Shown: positions 4,688-6,067 of the stretch, piece after piece | Layout of the letters: each line of letters opens with the position of its first letter | How positions within the stretch are numbered: position 1 is the first letter of the stretch | From: Firmicutes bacterium UBA6648 | GTDB lineage: Bacteria; Bacillota; Clostridia; Peptostreptococcales; Anaerovoracaceae | Length of the DNA stretch: 6,067 nt | Direction: 5' to 3' | Assembly: GCA_002455605.1 (NCBI GenBank) | Contig: DKLE01000050.1 | Coordinates: forward strand, 6,938-13,004 | The notes under the pieces: generated by a model | What the model was told of the DNA's origin: nothing | Databases searched by the model: none | The model's input: only the letters and a program-made list of their open reading frames with translations | Translations under genes and position numbers: made by a program

Positions 4688-6067
4688 TTATCCCGTTATG
4701 TTATACCTTTTCAGTTTATCATAAAACACCGATTTAGAAATTCCCAGTTCTTCGATTATTCTTTGCCTGTCCCCGGAATATTCCTTCAAAGCATTCAATA
4801 AAATTTCTTTTTCTGCTAACTGTACTCTTTCTTTGAAATTCAAGATAGACTGATTTTGTGCTTCATTAATATTTATATGCTCTGGATAAATCAAATTGGA
4901 ATCACATAAAGTAATTGCTCTTTCAATCACATTTTCCAGCTCCCGCACATTTCCCGGCCAATTATAATGCATTATCTTACTTAAAGCCTGTCCCGAAAAC
5001 AATTTCGGCTCCATTTCATACCGATTGCAGATTTTATTTAATATCTTATTGATAAGCAAGAGTAAGTCCGCTTTTCGTTCTCTTAAAGGCGGTATATAAA
5101 TGGGAAAAACATTAATTCGGTAATATAAATCCTGCCTGAAGGTTCCTCTTTCTACAGCCTCCTGCAAATTTTGATTGGTGGCGGTAATAATTCTTATATC
5201 TACATTGGTAGGCTTGGTAGCCCCTACTCGGTAAATCACTTTATTTTGCAGAACATATAGCAGCTTGACCTGGATTTCCATAGGAAGCTCACCTATTTCA
5301 TCTAAAAAAATAGTGCCTCCGTTTGCCTGCTCAAAATATCCTATTTTACCAGAGGCCAAGGCTCCCGTAAAGGCACCTCCCACATAGCCGAACAATTCGC
5401 TTTCGATTAGATTGGGAGCAATTGCACTGCAGTTTACTTCAACAAAGGGAGCGCTTTTATTATACATACGATGAATTTCATATGCCAGCTGCGACTTTCC
5501 CGTTCCGCTTTCACCTGTAATCAGTACATTAAATTTGGTCTTGGAAGATTTATAGGCAAAAAATTTTACTTCCTTCATCACGGAACTGTTTCCTACAAAG
5601 TTTTCAAAAGCATCCGAAGGTATGTCCATATACAATTTATTAAAGTCCTGACTTTTCTTCTCCATTTCAATGATAATCTCATTACGGTCTTGAAGCAGCT
5701 CTTCCATTCTGGATAAATCTCTTATTTTTAAAAGGACTCCTTCAACTCCGTTTTCATCACCCACCGGATAAATGGAACAAAGACCCGGCCTTTTGTTCAA
5801 TTCATAAACTGTACTGCATATTCGTTCGCTTTTTCCCTCTAAAATCTCATCTACTTTTTTAAAAAGATCATTATACTCAAAGATATCTTCAACAGTAGCC
5901 CCTATGACCTCCAATTCACTTCCTGATGTGCCTTTGGCAATATACTTGCTACCTGTTAAAACTTCTTTTATAGACTCTTTTCTTACGGTATAGCCTTTTT
6001 CTTGGAAAAACTTTATCTGGCCTGTTCGTCCGTCAATAATAACAACATGTCCTACGGAATTGATAAA
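4688..6067 (-). CDS. Sigma-54-dependent transcriptional activator (PAS - AAA+ - Fis-type HTH), 5'-truncated by the window edge
   Basis: This is an enhancer-binding protein that uses ATP hydrolysis to open sigma-54 promoters. The frame stays open to base 6067, so 459 residues are visible and the TTG at 5914 is an internal Leu codon, not the start. The N-terminal part (FINSVGHVVIIDGRTGQI... to LLKIRDLSRMEEL, about residues 1-122) reads as a PAS-type sensor, then a predicted coiled-coil linker. The AAA+ core shows Walker A GESGTGKS (about 185-192), the sigma-54 contact loop GAFTGA (231-236; bases 5360-5377), Walker B GTIFLDE (251-257), sensor I ATN (296-298), the FRQDLYYR arginine segment (310-317) and WPGNVRELEN (370-379). 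A Fis-type helix-turn-helix (RQRIIEELGISKSVFYDKLKRY) is at about 434-455. All motifs needed for activity are present. No response-regulator receiver domain is visible, so control is probably by a ligand or partner at the PAS region. The nearby sigma-54 operon is the obvious target. Confidence 0.95.
   Translation of the reverse strand, partial: FINSVGHVVIIDGRTGQIKFFQEKGYTVRKESIKEVLTGSKYIAKGTSGSELEVIGATVEDIFEYNDLFKKVDEILEGKSERICSTVYELNKRPGLCSIYPVGDENGVEGVLLKIRDLSRMEELLQDRNEIIIEMEKKSQDFNKLYMDIPSDAFENFVGNSSVMKEVKFFAYKSSKTKFNVLITGESGTGKSQLAYEIHRMYNKSAPFVEVNCSAIAPNLIESELFGYVGGAFTGALASGKIGYFEQANGGTIFLDEIGELPMEIQVKLLYVLQNKVIYRVGATKPTNVDIRIITATNQNLQEAVERGTFRQDLYYRINVFPIYIPPLRERKADLLLLINKILNKICNRYEMEPKLFSGQALSKIMHYNWPGNVRELENVIERAITLCDSNLIYPEHININEAQNQSILNFKERVQLAEKEILLNALKEYSGDRQRIIEELGISKSVFYDKLKRYNITG

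Noticed and set aside
5471..5716. Plus-strand open frame inside the activator gene
   Set aside because: It is antisense to the linker and Walker A region of the AAA+ protein, and its composition is not protein-like.
5912..5914. TTG at 5914 as the start of the activator gene
   Set aside because: The frame is open through to the window edge and the upstream residues read as part of a PAS domain.
1..6067. CRISPR arrays, insertion sequences, tRNA or rRNA genes
   Set aside because: I saw no regularly spaced repeats beyond the two-copy site at 1585-1620, no transposase-like protein, no terminal inverted repeats and no tRNA-like cloverleaf.

Overview
The window looks like the chromosome of a low-GC, anaerobic Firmicute of class Clostridia. 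The base composition is AT-rich, ribosome binding sites are strong AGGAGG types, genes are tightly packed, intrinsic terminators are clean, and the protein families are typical of peptide- or amino-acid-fermenting clostridia. The lineage is inferred from style and gene content; no marker gene is present.

Layout, left to right. (1) The 3' part of an M19 (renal-dipeptidase family) metallo-dipeptidase gene runs off the left edge and ends at a bidirectional terminator. (2) A convergent, unassigned membrane protein gene on the minus strand has its own sigma-A-type promoter. (3) An AT-rich control region of about 330 bases holds a tandem 16-base direct repeat (two copies 20 bases apart) and, about 110 bases further on, a well-formed sigma-54 (-24/-12) promoter. 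(4) That promoter faces a three-gene plus-strand operon: an SpmA-like and an SpmB-like membrane protein (nucleoside-recognition/gate families), then an S66-family serine carboxypeptidase (LD-carboxypeptidase/MccF type). The operon ends at an 18-bp hairpin terminator. (5) On the minus strand, converging on the operon, lie a PAS-AAA+-HTH sigma-54 enhancer-binding protein (its 5' end is off the right edge) and, just downstream of it, a small protein of possible tubby/LURP-one-like fold.

The parts fit one model. The sigma-54 activator senses a signal through its N-terminal PAS region, binds the tandem repeats, and switches on the SpmA/SpmB-like membrane pair and the S66 peptidase. The M19 dipeptidase next door would finish hydrolysis of the products. 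This recalls the E. coli iadA-yjiG-yjiH locus, where an SpmB-like and a gate-domain membrane protein sit beside an isoaspartyl dipeptidase. A sigma-54-controlled uptake or release and hydrolysis system for a peptide-like substrate is therefore the most interesting reading. The promoter, repeats and catalytic motifs are visible in the sequence; the substrate, the transport role and the activator-to-repeat link are inference.
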